NCBI GenBank assembly: GCA_932294295.1
Contig: OW028573.1
Coordinates: 67,867,829 to 67,931,828, forward strand
Length of the DNA stretch: 64,000 bases
Origin: Alitta virens
Taxonomy: Eukaryota; Annelida; Polychaeta; Phyllodocida; Nereididae
Reading direction: 5' to 3'
A program made the translations under genes and the position numbers. Of the stretch, positions 11,014 through 23,866 are shown one piece after another. Every line of letters starts with the position of its first letter. The stretch's first letter is position 1. The notes beneath the pieces are model-generated. The model saw nothing but the letters and a program-made list of their open reading frames with translations. It did not search any database and was not told the DNA's origin.

Positions 11014-12164
11014 ATATCCATTGTTCTCGCCTCTAAATCTCACTCCAAGCAATGAAACGCGAGGCTTTAATACTTCCAAAGACTCTGCTGCAGCAGCACC
11101 TTAAGCCGAACTGCGAAGCACATAGGAAATATCTTGTGAGGAAAAACAACAAAGAGCTCTAAGGCTCTGCTCTAGCCCCTCTATGGCTTGCTGCAGTTTG
11201 ATTATTTAAGCTCCTTCTAAGTTGTTTGCTGTTCTTATTATCTGGCATTACTGCTGTCTAAGAGGGACGTTGAATGGGTTTTAGTTTGCAGCCATGTTTT
11301 GTGTTACTGTAATCCTGTGTACTGCGTTGGATAGACTGCTAGTATCGCTTGTGTCAATCAAGGCAGTCAACACAGCTTAATGAGACGACATCAGAAGCGA
11401 TCTTTTTACTACAAGCTTAAGCGTCTATAGGCTGTGTTTGGTTCTGTGCTGAGCAGCTGACATATTGTGTACAGTGGTTTCTGAATACCATCGATGCTAG
11501 GTGTGCAGCCCTCCAGAGTCATATTCTAAGCAGAAGGATTTATGGTACAATGAGATATAGCAATCTCAGATCTTCCTGTTTGTGATGATAAGCCACCTCC
11601 CTCCGTTCGCTGCGTGTCTAACAAGTCTCATTGTTGTCTTGCCAAGTTTCTTGGACTTTTTCATTAGAGCGCAGTATTTCAGCAAGCACATATGGCAGTA
11701 ATTTAAGCCTCAGCATCAGAGCATGTGATGGATCAAAAGACACGTCCACAAAGGCTCATAAGATGCACCATAAGATTCCTATGATTGGATATAATGAGAG
11801 GCTGTTGCATGGAACAGGCGTTGAAACACAACATGCACTCTGTCAACCTTAAGAGAGTTCCATTTGACATTAAATATTTCAGCTGAAATCCGATTATTGT
11901 AATCAAGGTGCCACCCAAGGGTCCTTGGATATTTTGGTGCACCTGGGGAAAATCAGATCCAATCAATACTGTGCCTTGGAGGAAGGGCATCCGGATCAAG
12001 GATCTTCGTGATCTTCTATTGTCAAAGCTGTTCAACTTGAGCCAGGGAATAATATTGCCTTCAAGGGTGCACATGTTTAGAAGACATGCATCTATGCACA
12101 ACCACAATTGGCTCTTCTAAGTCATGATGGATCAAAGCATGTCCATGTCTGATCAAAGCAATAC
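11014..12164. other. Non-coding stretch
   Basis: No supported gene. The 124-codon minus frame at 11733-12107 contains the IPT/TIG-like segment listed separately. Confidence 0.45.
11793..11942 (-). other. Possible IPT/TIG-like exon fragment
   Basis: On the minus strand a pyrimidine-rich tract ending in CCCCAG (acceptor AG at 11943-11944) is followed by a frame reading GPLGGTLITIIGFQL (motif at 11889-11924). IPT/TIG domains of plexins, Met-type receptors and fibrocystin relatives typically begin with GP-xx-GGT-x-TI-x-G. The following residues contain three Cys but not a clear second half of the domain. One residue seems missing between GP and GGT, and there is no convincing donor site. It may be a decayed or chance copy; no neighbouring exon was found. 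Confidence 0.2.
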
Positions 12165-12640
12165 GAATCTAGACTGCTAGAAATTTAACTGTTACACTTA
12201 TAAAACTGTATAAATTACACAGAAAAAGCAATTTTTCTAGCTACAAGCATAACTGCTAGACAAGTAATATCATGTACATTATTCTCATGTGTTAAAATTT
12301 GGTAGAGCATTGCACAGAAAAAGTGAGTCTAAACCTAAGAAAAATACTACAAAATATGGGTTACTAAGGGGGGTCATGTTTGGTGGGGAAAAAAGCTAGA
12401 GCATTGTACTGAAAAAGCAGTTCGTCTAAACTGCTAAATATGTAACTGCTAGACATGTCAAACTATGTAAATTACTCAAGAAATGTATGTTATAATTTCT
12501 GCGTTACTCCTGTGTCCTGTTTGGTGAAAAGAGAACTAGACCATTGCACGAAAAACCCTAATTTTTCTGGCAATTTTGAGAGAAGAGCATTGCATAGAAA
12601 TTCCCAATTCCTCTAGCAATGTTCAGAAAGCAATGTAGAG
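12165..12640 (+). repeat. Decayed tandem repeat, unit roughly 140-190 bp
   Basis: Several phrases recur in order: AACTGCTAGACA (about 12249 and 12430), AGAGCATTGCACAGAAAAAG (about 12305) with variants near 12400, 12540 and 12583, and TGTTTGGTG followed by GAAAA and CTAGA (about 12378 and 12518). Spacing varies, so units have suffered indels. No coding frame or RNA fold was recognised. It may be an old satellite or a nested transposon end. Confidence 0.6.
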
Positions 12641-15600
12641 CAGAGCATGCTAGATGAACATCATCAGCACAAGGGCCTGAACAGCTCGCAGGGGGTCTGG
12701 ACTCTGCGGTGGGGTGTGTCAATTGTGCCCCTGGCTGGTCCTCATCACTGACCTTCGCTCCGGTCAGTTGCTAGTCAGCAAGCAAACCGCCCATTCGGGT
12801 GGTGCCCGCCACCTCTGGAAAATTCAAGCCATAAAACTGTCCATAACCCTGGTGTTTAAGAGCATCGTGATAGACAAACTATGTGCAGTGTGAATGTTAT
12901 ATCATATTTTCTGGTGGTGCAGTTATATGGAGGGTAATGTATTCACGTATACAGTAAAGTCGATGGTCGGCATGAGGACTATCAGCCAGCCTCAATCACT
13001 GGCTATTGATCAGCGGAATATCTGAAAGCCCTCACCATAGAAGACTGTATGGGGTGTCCAGTTGAAGGTCATTGCTAGGGGCTCTCCTCATATTGATCGT
13101 TGGTGTTAGGCAAAGTGCGTGCTCTAGGAGTGACCAGCATGGCCAAAATGTGAGGGGTAAACACTTGAGGTGCATGTATTGTGGCTCACTGCTCAGCTCT
13201 CTGCTCAGCTTTCGTGCATGTGAGATGGCTTTTGTGTATTGTTGCCTCGCAGCCCCCAACTCAGCTACCCAGGTCATAATTCCACGTGTAGTCGCCCAAA
13301 GCTGGCTGACCCAGCGACATCTCGCCTGCTGCAGGCATTATGCCCCTTCTTGTGGCTTTGAAGCGTCTAAAGAAATGCTCAGATTTACTGCAGGCGTATG
13401 AGAAACTGGGGATCTCCCGTTATGTATAGACATAATGTTATTCCCATTGTCGACTCATATGAAAGGCATATCCCACCTGCACATAGAATATCATTTCTCC
13501 AGCTCATGTTTGTTTCACACCCTGGCCTCCCAGCAAGGGACATGTGCTGCATATATATTACATGGCAAAGGCATCTGCATGCGAGGTGTGCGTTATTGTC
13601 AGCTGCCTTGAAAACCTCGTAACAGATGCCGAGATTTAGCTGTCGTTCCCTGTGGGCGAGTGACTTCCTGTGCGGCCCGCCCCAAGCTGAGCCCACCCTG
13701 CGGTGATGGAGATAGATGCTAGCAACACAGTAACGAAGGAAGCTGAAGCAGCCTGCAGCTCAATCCATCCATCAAGGCAGTTTCTAAGTGCTTGAATATA
13801 CCCGTCCATCAAATTCTGGCCTCTGGTTTCTCAACCTAAATTTTGTCCTGATTGAGTTAGAAGTAGGAAGGCAACTCGGATGGCTTTTTCATTTACGCCT
13901 ACTTTGGGTGGTGAAAGCACTCATGGACCTTGATAGATTGAGGAACAAGGCAAACTGTCACCCCGTGCAACACAATCGACTTCCTCCTATTTCATCTGAC
14001 CTTGTTTGAAAAACGAGAAAGAAAGAAAAAAAAGGCCTGCTTCAACATTCTTCGATCATGGCGTTTTTTCAGACGTACACTTGGATGGATCTGTTCTGCA
14101 AACACCAAGGAAAGTTCAATTCAGAAAACAAACACAAGTCTTCTTGAAGTATGTATAGGTGATGCTCCTGCATCCCCACACGTGCCTACAATTGCAAGGC
14201 GTTTTACTCTTACACAGGTTTCTTGAATTTGAGATGAAGGTTTTTGTGGACATTCTGTCTTGTTTTTGAAAAGAGGCGATGATGCACAAAAGAGACAAAG
14301 ACTGAAGAGCTTCCTTTCGGCTTGAGAACGTCTCGGGTGTCAGCGAGGTGTGCATGTATCACATAAAGCAGAGTTATGACGGCGCTGCAGACTGCATATC
14401 TACACATCAAGTAACACACAGAAGCCTACTAGAGCGCAGTTACTGCAGTCTCCTTGTTGGACATTAGGAGACGGGTCTTGATGTATGGACAATGTGTTTT
14501 GCTTGGGCCAGAGGTGATGGGACCGAAGGCTCCCTGAAAAATTCATGAAGAGGGCGCGAGGAAGGGCCAGGCGAGCAGGTGGGCAAGGTCATGACCTCGA
14601 CTGGACCTTCTTCTGTCTGCACAAATCCTCACACCCATCAACTTCATTATTGAAAGCTAGCCAAGCTTCCTATCTTGTTTCCTCTGATGTATGCCTCGCT
14701 AATCTAGCACAGGCCACCGGGTCCCTACCAACACCTTGCACAGCATCCAGAGAGCCTAAGATCTTTTTTCTCGCTCCCCTCTATGATCTGAAGTGAAATG
14801 GAGAAATCCTCATCATCAGAGTTTGTAGCAATGTAGTGGGTGGAATCGAATAAAGTCTGGCAAGCCGATGGCCTCGGAGCGGATTGATCGCCAAGGAAGA
14901 AGAATAGGTCTTTGATTTCAGCGCTGTAAATGCTAGGTAGAGGCCAGCAACTATAGACTTTGGAGGGATGAATGATTGTGTGAGCACTTGCTGGTAGGTC
15001 ATGCGCAAGTTCTCGCAAGGGCACCACAACTGCAGGCCTCCTGGCATATACGATTCTCCAGTGGTCTCCAGCACATAATTGGAAATGACAAGTGGCCAGT
15101 CGGTTGCCTTCAGAGGCCGCCTAGCCCCAAAAAACTGAGTCTGCTTCTTCCCCGTTTTTACGCCTTAGTCACTATCTGATAAGGTGATGCTAGACGGTGA
15201 AGGAGTGGCCTAGAGATGATCAGATGAGGCTTTGTTCTACACAAGTCTCTCTGAGCATCGATCCGATGTCTTTTCCCTGCAGGCGTATATGATACTCCTG
15301 TATGTCGCCTGATCTGGCGTCCCATCAGCATTTCTTGGTCATCAGTAGGAAGCAAGCCTGTTATTGTTGGCTCGAGTGACTTCTTTCTCTCCCTTTCAAT
15401 CTAGGAGGTTGGTGCATCCTCGGTGCTTGCAATGGAACTCATTGCCCTCTTATGGTTGCAGAGGTCGTGCTTTCTGCCTTCATTCCCTTGGTGAGACTTG
15501 CTAGCCCACATGAAAGGGTCTGTAACAAGACTACTCACTTCTTGGAGATTAGATACAGCTGATAAGCAGGCAGAAGATCCCACTTTCAGAGGTTATCTCA

Positions 15601-17233
15601 CAGACTCCAAAGGCCTCAGACTACATATATACATAGTCTTTTTGATACACGACTCGCTTGCGATATACATGTATTTTGATGTAAGCTGATGCATCATCAA
15701 AAACAGTCAGTAATACAACTTACACGGCACAAGATACTCTACGATACAAATAAAAAGTGATATAAATGTATGTAGGGTGGTAGACGGCTCAGCTCCCATT
15801 GAGTGTAGGCGGATATAAGCTTGCTCTAAGCTGATATTGCAGTGTACAAACGGAGGTGACCGGGTACTTGCAGTGACGGGGTCGTTGCCCTAAGGGCTCG
15901 AGGGGCCAGTTTAGAGCCCCCAATACCGTCAAGTCGAACTGTAGAGACAGCCACTATCAATACTCTCGCTTGGTCCAAATGTGATTCCCAGATATGGCAT
16001 GATCGCCACAGAATTCTAATGAAATTACCGACCATTGGTGATCGGGAAGAGCAGGAGAAGTTAGCGGGGATTGATGTGGGTGCGGGGTTTACACAGGCAA
16101 GCCTAATGCAATCTGGGGCTAGTGTATGGAGGTTGTTGTCTGTGATGGCGTTGCAAGCAGACGGCCAAGAGAGGGTGTCACCCGGGGTTAGTCATTGCGG
16201 CCCTTCATACTGGCTTCTGAGAAATGTGCTCTTCATGGGCCAGTAATTGGACTTCAATGGCATGCGGCCACCCTGCCAATGGAGGCTAATGCTGGGATAG
16301 CTTTTGTGCCCGGCGATTGGGCCATCCATCTGCAAGTTCATCAGACCTCAATAAAGCTCAAAGCTGAGGGGGATGCCGCCTGTCCGCCCTATTATTTGCC
16401 GCTCTATGCAGTTGCTCCATCCCTGCTGGCTCCGATGGAGATGAAGAGTTGCTGGTTACTGCTGCTGCCGCTTGATACAGCCCCTGGGCCCTTGTGATAT
16501 ATAAAAGCTTGTCAGAGGCAGTATTAAAGCTGGCCTGGGCATGTGGATATCCCTGTCATGGCGACTTAGAGCACGGGAGACTCTAGCCATGGGCGGTGGT
16601 CCTCTCGTACGTCATGGTCACCCGAAGGACCAGGCACCGAAGGCAAACAGCTACAGCTCCAGAGCATTTAGCAGGAATGCATATTGGCAGACAGCACGAT
16701 GCTTGGTTTGTGAGATGCTCAGCCTTCCTCACTTTATCAGTACCCATGACCAGGCTCCTCATCAAAATTCATGAGTGAATTTTGAATCAATCGCGTTTGA
16801 CCCCGGGTAGGGTGGGGGTAAAGCAGACCCATTTAGGAAGCGACAGGGTGCTTCAAAAGGAAGGAACACCATCACCTCATGTGCTAACTAATGCCTCTAA
16901 CGGGATTCGCCAGCCGCACAAAACATGACTTGAGGAGACCTCAAATGGGATTTACGTCCCTGCCGCAGCCAAACATGTTTGTGAATGTGATGAGGATGGA
17001 GCCTGCTGCAGCAGCCGCCCTTGATGAGGTTCATTTGGGCCGATGGAGATATATACCCGACTCATACCCTTGGTCACGCTGGGCCCTTATACAACGACTT
17101 GGCTGCAAAGCTGAGCATGTCTTGGCACACTACTAGAGGGTGTTAATCTGCTAGGGCCCTCTTGCAGTGTATGTCTGCTTGTACATGAACTACTGAAAGC
17201 AGAAATCGGCTTTAGCTTTGCATGTTGACATCT
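12641..17233. other. Non-coding stretch
   Basis: More GC-balanced than the start of the window, with many short frames on both strands, none with a recognisable domain. CpG is slightly richer around 15840-16200 and 16780-17000 but without clear promoter motifs. A basic N-terminal frame at 14545-14796 was examined and not supported. Confidence 0.45.
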
Positions 17234-17268
17234 AAAGAAAAAAAAAGGAAAAAAAGAATAAGAAAAAA
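17234..17268 (+). repeat. Purine-only tract
   Basis: About 30 bp of nearly pure A/G (A runs interrupted by GG, G and a single T). It is a simple sequence and could be the A-rich end of an old retroposon, though no body was recognised beside it. Confidence 0.55.
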
Positions 17269-20200
17269 CTATGCATGAGTAAAGAGGTGCATGTTCTTGA
17301 TGGACAAGTTCCACTGTGTTGTTGCTTTTCTCTGAAATCAACCTGCGAACGAAAAACACTACAAAAAAATTATTTGTAGAAAAGAGAAATATATTTGTGT
17401 ATACGGTAAGTTCATTACTAAGTTTCTACACATACTCCGCTAGATATTTTGAAGAATTTAGTGACACTTTACAATTTTACGGGTAAACACAATCTACTAT
17501 CATTGCGCCATTTTTAAAGAGTGGCCAGGGGAATGAATAATTTAGGAGGCCTGTGTAAGCATTTTAGAGATATGAGTTACGACCGGAGTGGCCCTCTTCT
17601 AGGCTGGCTGTCGTCTGTATGCTGAAACTGACAGGGTCCCAGCCAAGACCGAGTTAAGATACTGAGAACAGAAGAGACCTGCACAACAAACTCGGATTAA
17701 CCTAACGTATCGGCTGCAATGGGCTCCAAAAGGGAAGGTCCGATCGATAGCTATGTACTTAGAAGGGCAATACGTCATCGACCTGCCAATATGAGGACGA
17801 CTTCTTTAAGTCTAATAGCACTGACACAGACCGAGCCTGGCTTACAAGGGCCAATGGAGATTTGAACAAGGCTCAATTAGCGAATTACCAACTCTGCAGA
17901 AGGCTTGCTGTAATCAGGTGTGGTGTCTCCTGAGAGACATTGCACATCCACACAAGTGGGTCAGTCCGACTGCTTTGACCACTAGAGACTATCTTAAAAC
18001 TATCTAAAATGCCAATGTTTCGTGCGTCTGAAACCAAAGAGAGAACTAAAGCAGCCAATCCAGCCAGGCAATTAGGCCTGCAGGTTCTAAAGACGCCATA
18101 ATTGCCTGCATGTGTGGTTGTCAAGAACCTTTTGCTTCACACACAATTTCAGTGTTTACGAAAGCAATTGTGATGCTTTATAGCTCAGCAGTGGAGGTCT
18201 ACTTACACGAAATAAAAAAATACACAGGTAATAGCAGGTTCAGACTATAGCATCTTCAGAGGAAGTTGGGTCCAAATGTTGTCTGAATATCCCCTCTCAT
18301 CTGGTTTGAAGGGAGACGGATGTTGTGAAGAGGGAGAAGAGGCTGCTTACAAGGGTTCTTGAGAAGGGTGAGGAAAGCTGTTATGATGTCTGGTCTCGTG
18401 AAGGGTGCATCGCAACTTTCACCCCCAGGTAGAAGCCCATATCTCAATGCACCTTGTGTGTATGCTGTGGTCATGCTTCTTGGCCTGCCAGCTTGATGTA
18501 TAGGCTTTCTGTCGCCCTGCCTTCTATATGCATTAGACCAGGCGTCACATTCCTATGATCTAACGGCCGTTAAGTTGCCCGATGCTGAATTGGATATGAC
18601 ATTCCCTGAAGCAGTGCAGGAAAAAAGTAGACATAGTTCATTTCCAGCTCATGTGTGCTCGATATGTAGGGAATGCTGGGCTGTTTTTACTTTTTGTTTG
18701 TTCTGTCGGCAATACTGCCCTCCTCCATGATTAAACCCTTTCCTCTAGAACATACAAAGGTGTGTTAGTTGCACCGGTCTACTCAGTGGCCTATGGGCGG
18801 TTTATCATTTCCTCTTATTGACTTGGCTCCCATCAAATATTGAGATTTGGGAAGCCGCGCTATTGTCAGGCAATCAATTTTTCAAAGGGACACTTAATAC
18901 ACAATTGCCTATGCTGGTGAAAACAAATGTTAGCGTGACATGCCTTTCGGTCTCTCAGGGAATATTTCTCCTCTTTGAAGATTCCAACTTGATTGCTCAA
19001 AATGTCGTGCCAGCATCTCTGTAATTGCGACTCTGCCTCTGCGAATTACATTTAGGAGCTCTGCATTTAGCTTTCGCCAGGATGTGCGGAGGCCGCCGCT
19101 GCGAGAATAGCGAATGTTTGAATGCACATATGCTACTTCCATTGTCAAATGAAGTCCTTTGATGCCATTACTAGGGTTATTGTTACAAAGGCATGTGCTG
19201 TTGCATCTATACTATCCTGTTCGGTAATTACTGAGCACTGCAGTTTACTATTCTCTGCGTCAGCAACGTGGTAAATTGAGCAAAAATAATGCACCATTCT
19301 ATCCAACGCTGCCTTTTTTCATCACTTAGGCAAACAATGATTAATCAAGTTATACGAAGTCAATTTATTCTAGGTATTGATGTGTCTCTAGTAGATGGGA
19401 AAATTTCAATTGACCATGCCGGTCGGGTCTGCCAAGCCGCCTCATCAATAAAATTCTGTGTGCTAACTTAATTAGGCCTTCAATGAATTGACAGGCTGCT
19501 TTGCATCACAAGTTATGATGTAACACATAGCATGGCAAAAATAATGACAGTTCCCCAACTTGAAACAGATGTGGAAATGCGATATAATAGCAGTGTTCTT
19601 GATGATATCTAGAAGTTTGGAAGCCCCAGGCTCAATTGGAACTGATATATCTTGGATTTCTGGGAGTAATGCTCATCTGATACATGTGTGGTGAATGTGG
19701 CAGCTCCTGATTATAAGTATCGGCCAGCTCAACAGCTGTGCCTCAAGATATGAAATATACATCCAGCAGTGAGACCATGTAGCTCTGTATAAAGTCTGCA
19801 TCACTGACAACTCTGTAACGACTTTATCTCGACGCGGTGCATTGATAATCCGACAATCAATATCCTTTACATCACGAGATTGTCGCAGTAATCAAATATG
19901 AATTCTTTTGATGAATTTTATTACAAAGAAGAACATGGCAACACCATGGTGCAAATTACTGACTCAAACTGTGCCTGGAATTGTGAGAATTTCTTGGATT
20001 GTGGATTTGACAGTTCAAGGAGAAGGAGCTATATGTCAGAGTAGTGGGTATTGTTCTTCTGTGCATCTGTATTCTGATGGACAATCGTCTTTGTATAACC
20101 TTGCCTTGCCTTGGCATGCTTTAGGTCAAACTGAATCTGCACCGAATCTGTACTGCAGCAGTGCATCTAGAGTTATTTATTCAGCTGGACAGCTCTCCTC

Positions 20201-21179
20201 GATTGTTGATGGATTCTAGGGCATGACCAATTTGCAAACGTCTTGGGAACGGAAGTCAAGGTCGCCATCTTGGGAGTGGCAAAGGGGACAAATTGGGTGT
20301 GTTTTGATGGATTGACCACAGCGTATCCCCTTGCAATATTCCTGATGGTCAACTCAGTCCGAGTGTTTCGGTGCGTTTGTCGACCCCACCCAGAAAGATA
20401 ATCTTGGTAGAAGTTGGAAAAAGGTTACTTTTTGTAGATGCAGAAGACATAGCCTGACACCGGAATGGTGAAGGAAGATGGACCCAAGGCGAGAGGTGGT
20501 CGTGTATGGAGATTAGAGAAGCACACAGCTAGTGACCGGAATGAACAGATACAATCAGTGCTTCCCTTTGCTTTTCTGCCCTACTCCTCTCTATTCCTTT
20601 GCGGGCCTGTCAGTTGGTGCTCTCCAAAATGCCCTTACATGAATTACTTTGTCACAGCATTGTTGATCAGATGAATTCGATAGGCACTTCGTGTCCACAG
20701 AGTGGTCTCCCAGGAAACTTACTTAGATGTTTGTGTGGCATTACAAATCCAATTGCATCCTGTTTGACATGGTGAAAATGTACTTAGAATAGATAACGAG
20801 ATGTAAAAATGTGGGAGAGGGGAGAGCCAAGATTAGTGAGGCCATTAGGGCTCTTAGGCAATGACCACTTCCTGATTCAATTGCTCCGACAGAAGGGAGA
20901 GAGAAGCGAGCCTGCCCGCTATGGTAAATCCCACAAAATTGGATCAGTTAGCCTCGTTGGTGAGATTACCCATGAAAACTAGCAGTGTTTCTTGCTTCAG
21001 GCACAGCACACAGATGGTTGCAACAATAAGCGCTCTTAGAAGTGTTGACCAACATTATCCATCATTGTGTTTACTGTCATCTGCAACATTACCGTTTGCT
21101 CTCTTCTTCTTTGATGGGAGGTGGGACGCAGTTAAAAAGGTTGTGTTGAGTTTATCGGCCAACAAACAAAGGGACCGAC
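17269..21179. other. Non-coding stretch
   Basis: No supported gene. A NGDLNK word near 17850 was considered as a retroelement endonuclease scrap and rejected. Short frames up to about 100 codons (for example 19908-20219) have no recognisable domain. Confidence 0.45.
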
Positions 21180-21620
21180 TTGATTGCTTGGTCTGATGTA
21201 CTGCTGGGGGTGACGTCTGCGGGGCTTGGCGCCATGAAGTTTGGCAGCTCAGGGACCAGTCGAAGATGGAGCAAATGGCGCGAGGGAGCTGCGTTCATGG
21301 GCCGGTCGGACAAGCGGAGGCTGGTAAGAGAGCAGCTGTCAAGTCATGGGAAGATTGGCATCAGCTTTAGGCTGCTGAGGAGTCTGCCGCTTGGCTTGTT
21401 GCATTGGTCGCATCCCCGGCGCCATTATCACACGCCAAAAAATTGCTGGCTTCTGGCCCGATGCTACTACTCTGCCCGACCGCCTGCAGCAGGAAATGTG
21501 CGATTTGCCAGAGATTACAAACTTCGTGGAACGTCCTACGTGCTCAGCACCGCTAATGACTCTCAAAGCTTTGTGATCGGTGTTCACAATCCCACATATC
21601 TGCCTAATTATGGCCACCGT
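21180..21620. promoter_or_regulatory. CpG-retaining block overlapping a 177-codon frame
   Basis: I count roughly 25 CpG here, well above the flanks. An open frame of 177 codons (21180-21713, plus) and a 92-codon minus frame (21339-21617) both cross it, which suits GC-rich non-coding DNA as well as coding DNA. The block includes GACGTC, GGCGCC and TGACTC words. It could be an exon, a first exon with promoter, or a conserved non-coding element; composition alone cannot decide. Confidence 0.3.
21234..21323 (+). CDS. Candidate first coding exon, 30 codons, unrecognised
   Basis: An ATG in good context (GGCGCCATGA, G at -3) opens a frame that reaches CTG|GTAAGAG, a good vertebrate-type splice donor, after exactly 30 codons in phase 0. 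The peptide is basic and Ser/Arg/Lys-rich, starting MKFGSSGTSRRW and ending SDKRRL. I recognise no family, and it is not a clear signal peptide. The frame stays open beyond the donor to 21713, so the donor may be unused. No second exon was identified. Evidence is the ATG context, the donor and local CpG retention only. Confidence 0.15.
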
Positions 21621-21713
21621 TGCCTGTGCTCCACCATTAATTCCTCGTCAAAAAGGCTACTTCAGTCAGGGCTATTGATTACACTATATTCTGTACTCAT
21701 ACGTCACTCTTAA

Positions 21714-23707
21714 GAACATACACATGAAGTAATTTTTTTCCTGCAATTAAATAATAACGTCTAGAGTTGCTCTTCTGCATAGCTAGTCTGTTTGCTTATC
21801 TTCTTGATCTGGGACCTCTGACACGCTCTTGAAATAGAATTGGCGGGCACATTTCAGCCGCTTATTGACTTTAAGACTTGCAAAGGAGTCTTATCGAGTG
21901 GCTTAGAGAGCGGGTCGTGTTGACATGGTCGATGTGATGGGGAGGACACAGACAGGTCCTGACTCAGCAGCAGCAGGAACACCATGCCATCTCCAGCCTG
22001 TCTGCCTGCTGCTGCATCTCATACTGGTTCTTCAAAAAGCAGCCCCTGGTCACACAAATGACTCCTTTGTATCTGCTGACAAGCAACGCGTGCGTTTAAT
22101 TAAGGCCCTCTGTGCTAAATCAACTCGCGGATCTTGGAATAGTGACTCTCCAGCTAGTCTCCTGCAACATACCATATTGACTTAGGAACCAGACTTACCA
22201 GACATATCAGCTATGCCCACTGACTGTTGCGACATACTAGCTTAAGGACTACACATCTCTTTTTCTGCTTATCGATAGGATGTGATGTCAGTCCTGGACA
22301 GGCCAACTCCATCTGCATCCTCCCCACAAACAAACCAACTTCTCCAGGCTGCTTTCTATTAAGATTGCCTGCAGTCTGCTGTACGCTTGGACTGTGCACA
22401 AAGCAGAAGCCACCACATGCCATAGCCCTGAATATATAATATAAAGTATTCTTGCACGGAGTAACCTGATCTATCTGTATAATTGGTGGCCAGATTGGTA
22501 TTCTCAAACTTGCATGCAAAGCCTATGCTTTGCATCTGTGTTAGGCACACGGGTTAGATGACCATTATGAGAGAGAGAGAAAACAGAAAAAGTAACAAAG
22601 AATGAAAAGTAGACCTAGGGAGAAAAACAGGAAGTACTTGTCTCCTGTACTTCCGGTTGGCACAGCAGACGAAATGACACAATGTCTGGGGAAATATGGA
22701 CTGTATACTTGAATTATACAGTGACACAAAAAATTGACTACTGAAAGGTCACATGCTTGCGGAAAAAAGTTGACATTTTTAAATTTGTGAGAACTATAAC
22801 CATCATGGCCATGACCTAGAACTGGAGCTCTAGTGGACTGAGTACAATGGGCATTCAATAAATATGCTAACAGTGCATCATTCAATGGGAAATTAATGTT
22901 CATGGTGCTATTGCTCAAAATCAGTGCACTTTTGACTTAGTTTCTAGCGTTCAACAGATTTATTGCAAACCGCAGCTGCGACCCTTATGTGACACTGCTT
23001 ATTGTCAGAAGCAGAAATGATGGGGTCATTTTGGCTCATATTTTCCTGTGATTATGACAAATCAATAGATGATTGCTGTACACTCCAGCGGGACATGAAT
23101 ATCATGGGATGTAATAATGATGTGGCCTTTGTCATTCGGTGCAATGGGACATGTTATTGCCATGGGGCATGGGGAGACGATCTAATCCATGTTATTGAGT
23201 CATAAGCATCCCAAGGTCGAGCTTCTTTGGGACACCAGAGACGGCTAATGACTGCGATATTCTCCCTCCATGACACAGCTATTGTTGGAACTACCTTGAA
23301 ACTACTGGCATTCGATAATGGCTTTTTGTTAGTACAAGACAAATCCATGAAACCATTTATGGCATTTGTAGAGCGTCTATTTTGAACTTTTACTTTAGAA
23401 GAATTCTCAGTCAATAGTATTCTGTGTTGTGCTATTCAGTGTATTCACATAGGGACTGCATGGAGTTTTCTAGTGCAAGAGAATGCCATGGAAACCACAC
23501 ATTTATTCTACTATAAAATTTTCTTATAGTAACATACAGGTGCTTTTACAACAGCCGCTCGCCTTACAGGGCACATTAATGGAATGTATGATGGACCTCT
23601 GATAAAGCCAAGAATGGTGTCCATTATTCGGTGTGCACGAAGGTGGTGTATTTCTTCATTGTTTGTGACACTCAGCAGGTGGGGGCCACCACCTTAAGGG
23701 GTGTTAA
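21714..23707. other. Non-coding stretch
   Basis: No supported gene. Contains a short (GA)n run at 22568-22583 and frames up to about 117 codons on the minus strand (22565-22918) with no recognisable domain. Confidence 0.45.
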
Positions 23708-23866
23708 GCAGAGTCTATGGTTGTGGCTTTTGGTCACATCTCTGCTGGGGTCCTTCAGGGCGATGCTGTGACACTGCTGAGTCTCCATGCTTCAGGCTGT
23801 GCAGCTGCTGTCCCTAATGAGTCTGCAGTGCTACACCTTTCTGCCTTTCAGCTGCTAGACTGCTAG
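23708..23866 (+). pseudogene. Second non-LTR reverse transcriptase fragment (GVLQGD)
   Basis: This frame, open from 23708 to the TAG at 23864-23866, reads FGHISAGVLQGDAVTLL, with GVLQGD at 23747-23764. The usual sequence at this RT position is F-x-I-x-AGVLQGDTLAPYLF, so both the hexamer and the preceding AG fit. After GD the conserved LAP-LF is lost and the rest is not recognisable, apart from an AAA/CTGCTG-rich run. No YADD motif follows. It is a short dead fragment, probably of the same broad RT type as the one at 10936, which makes coincidence less likely. No target-site duplication or 3' end was identified, though an AATAAA occurs near 23927. Confidence 0.45.

Noticed and set aside
17840..17900. 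NGDLNK as a LINE endonuclease GDFN motif
   Set aside because: A tetrapeptide only; nothing else of the endonuclease is visible.
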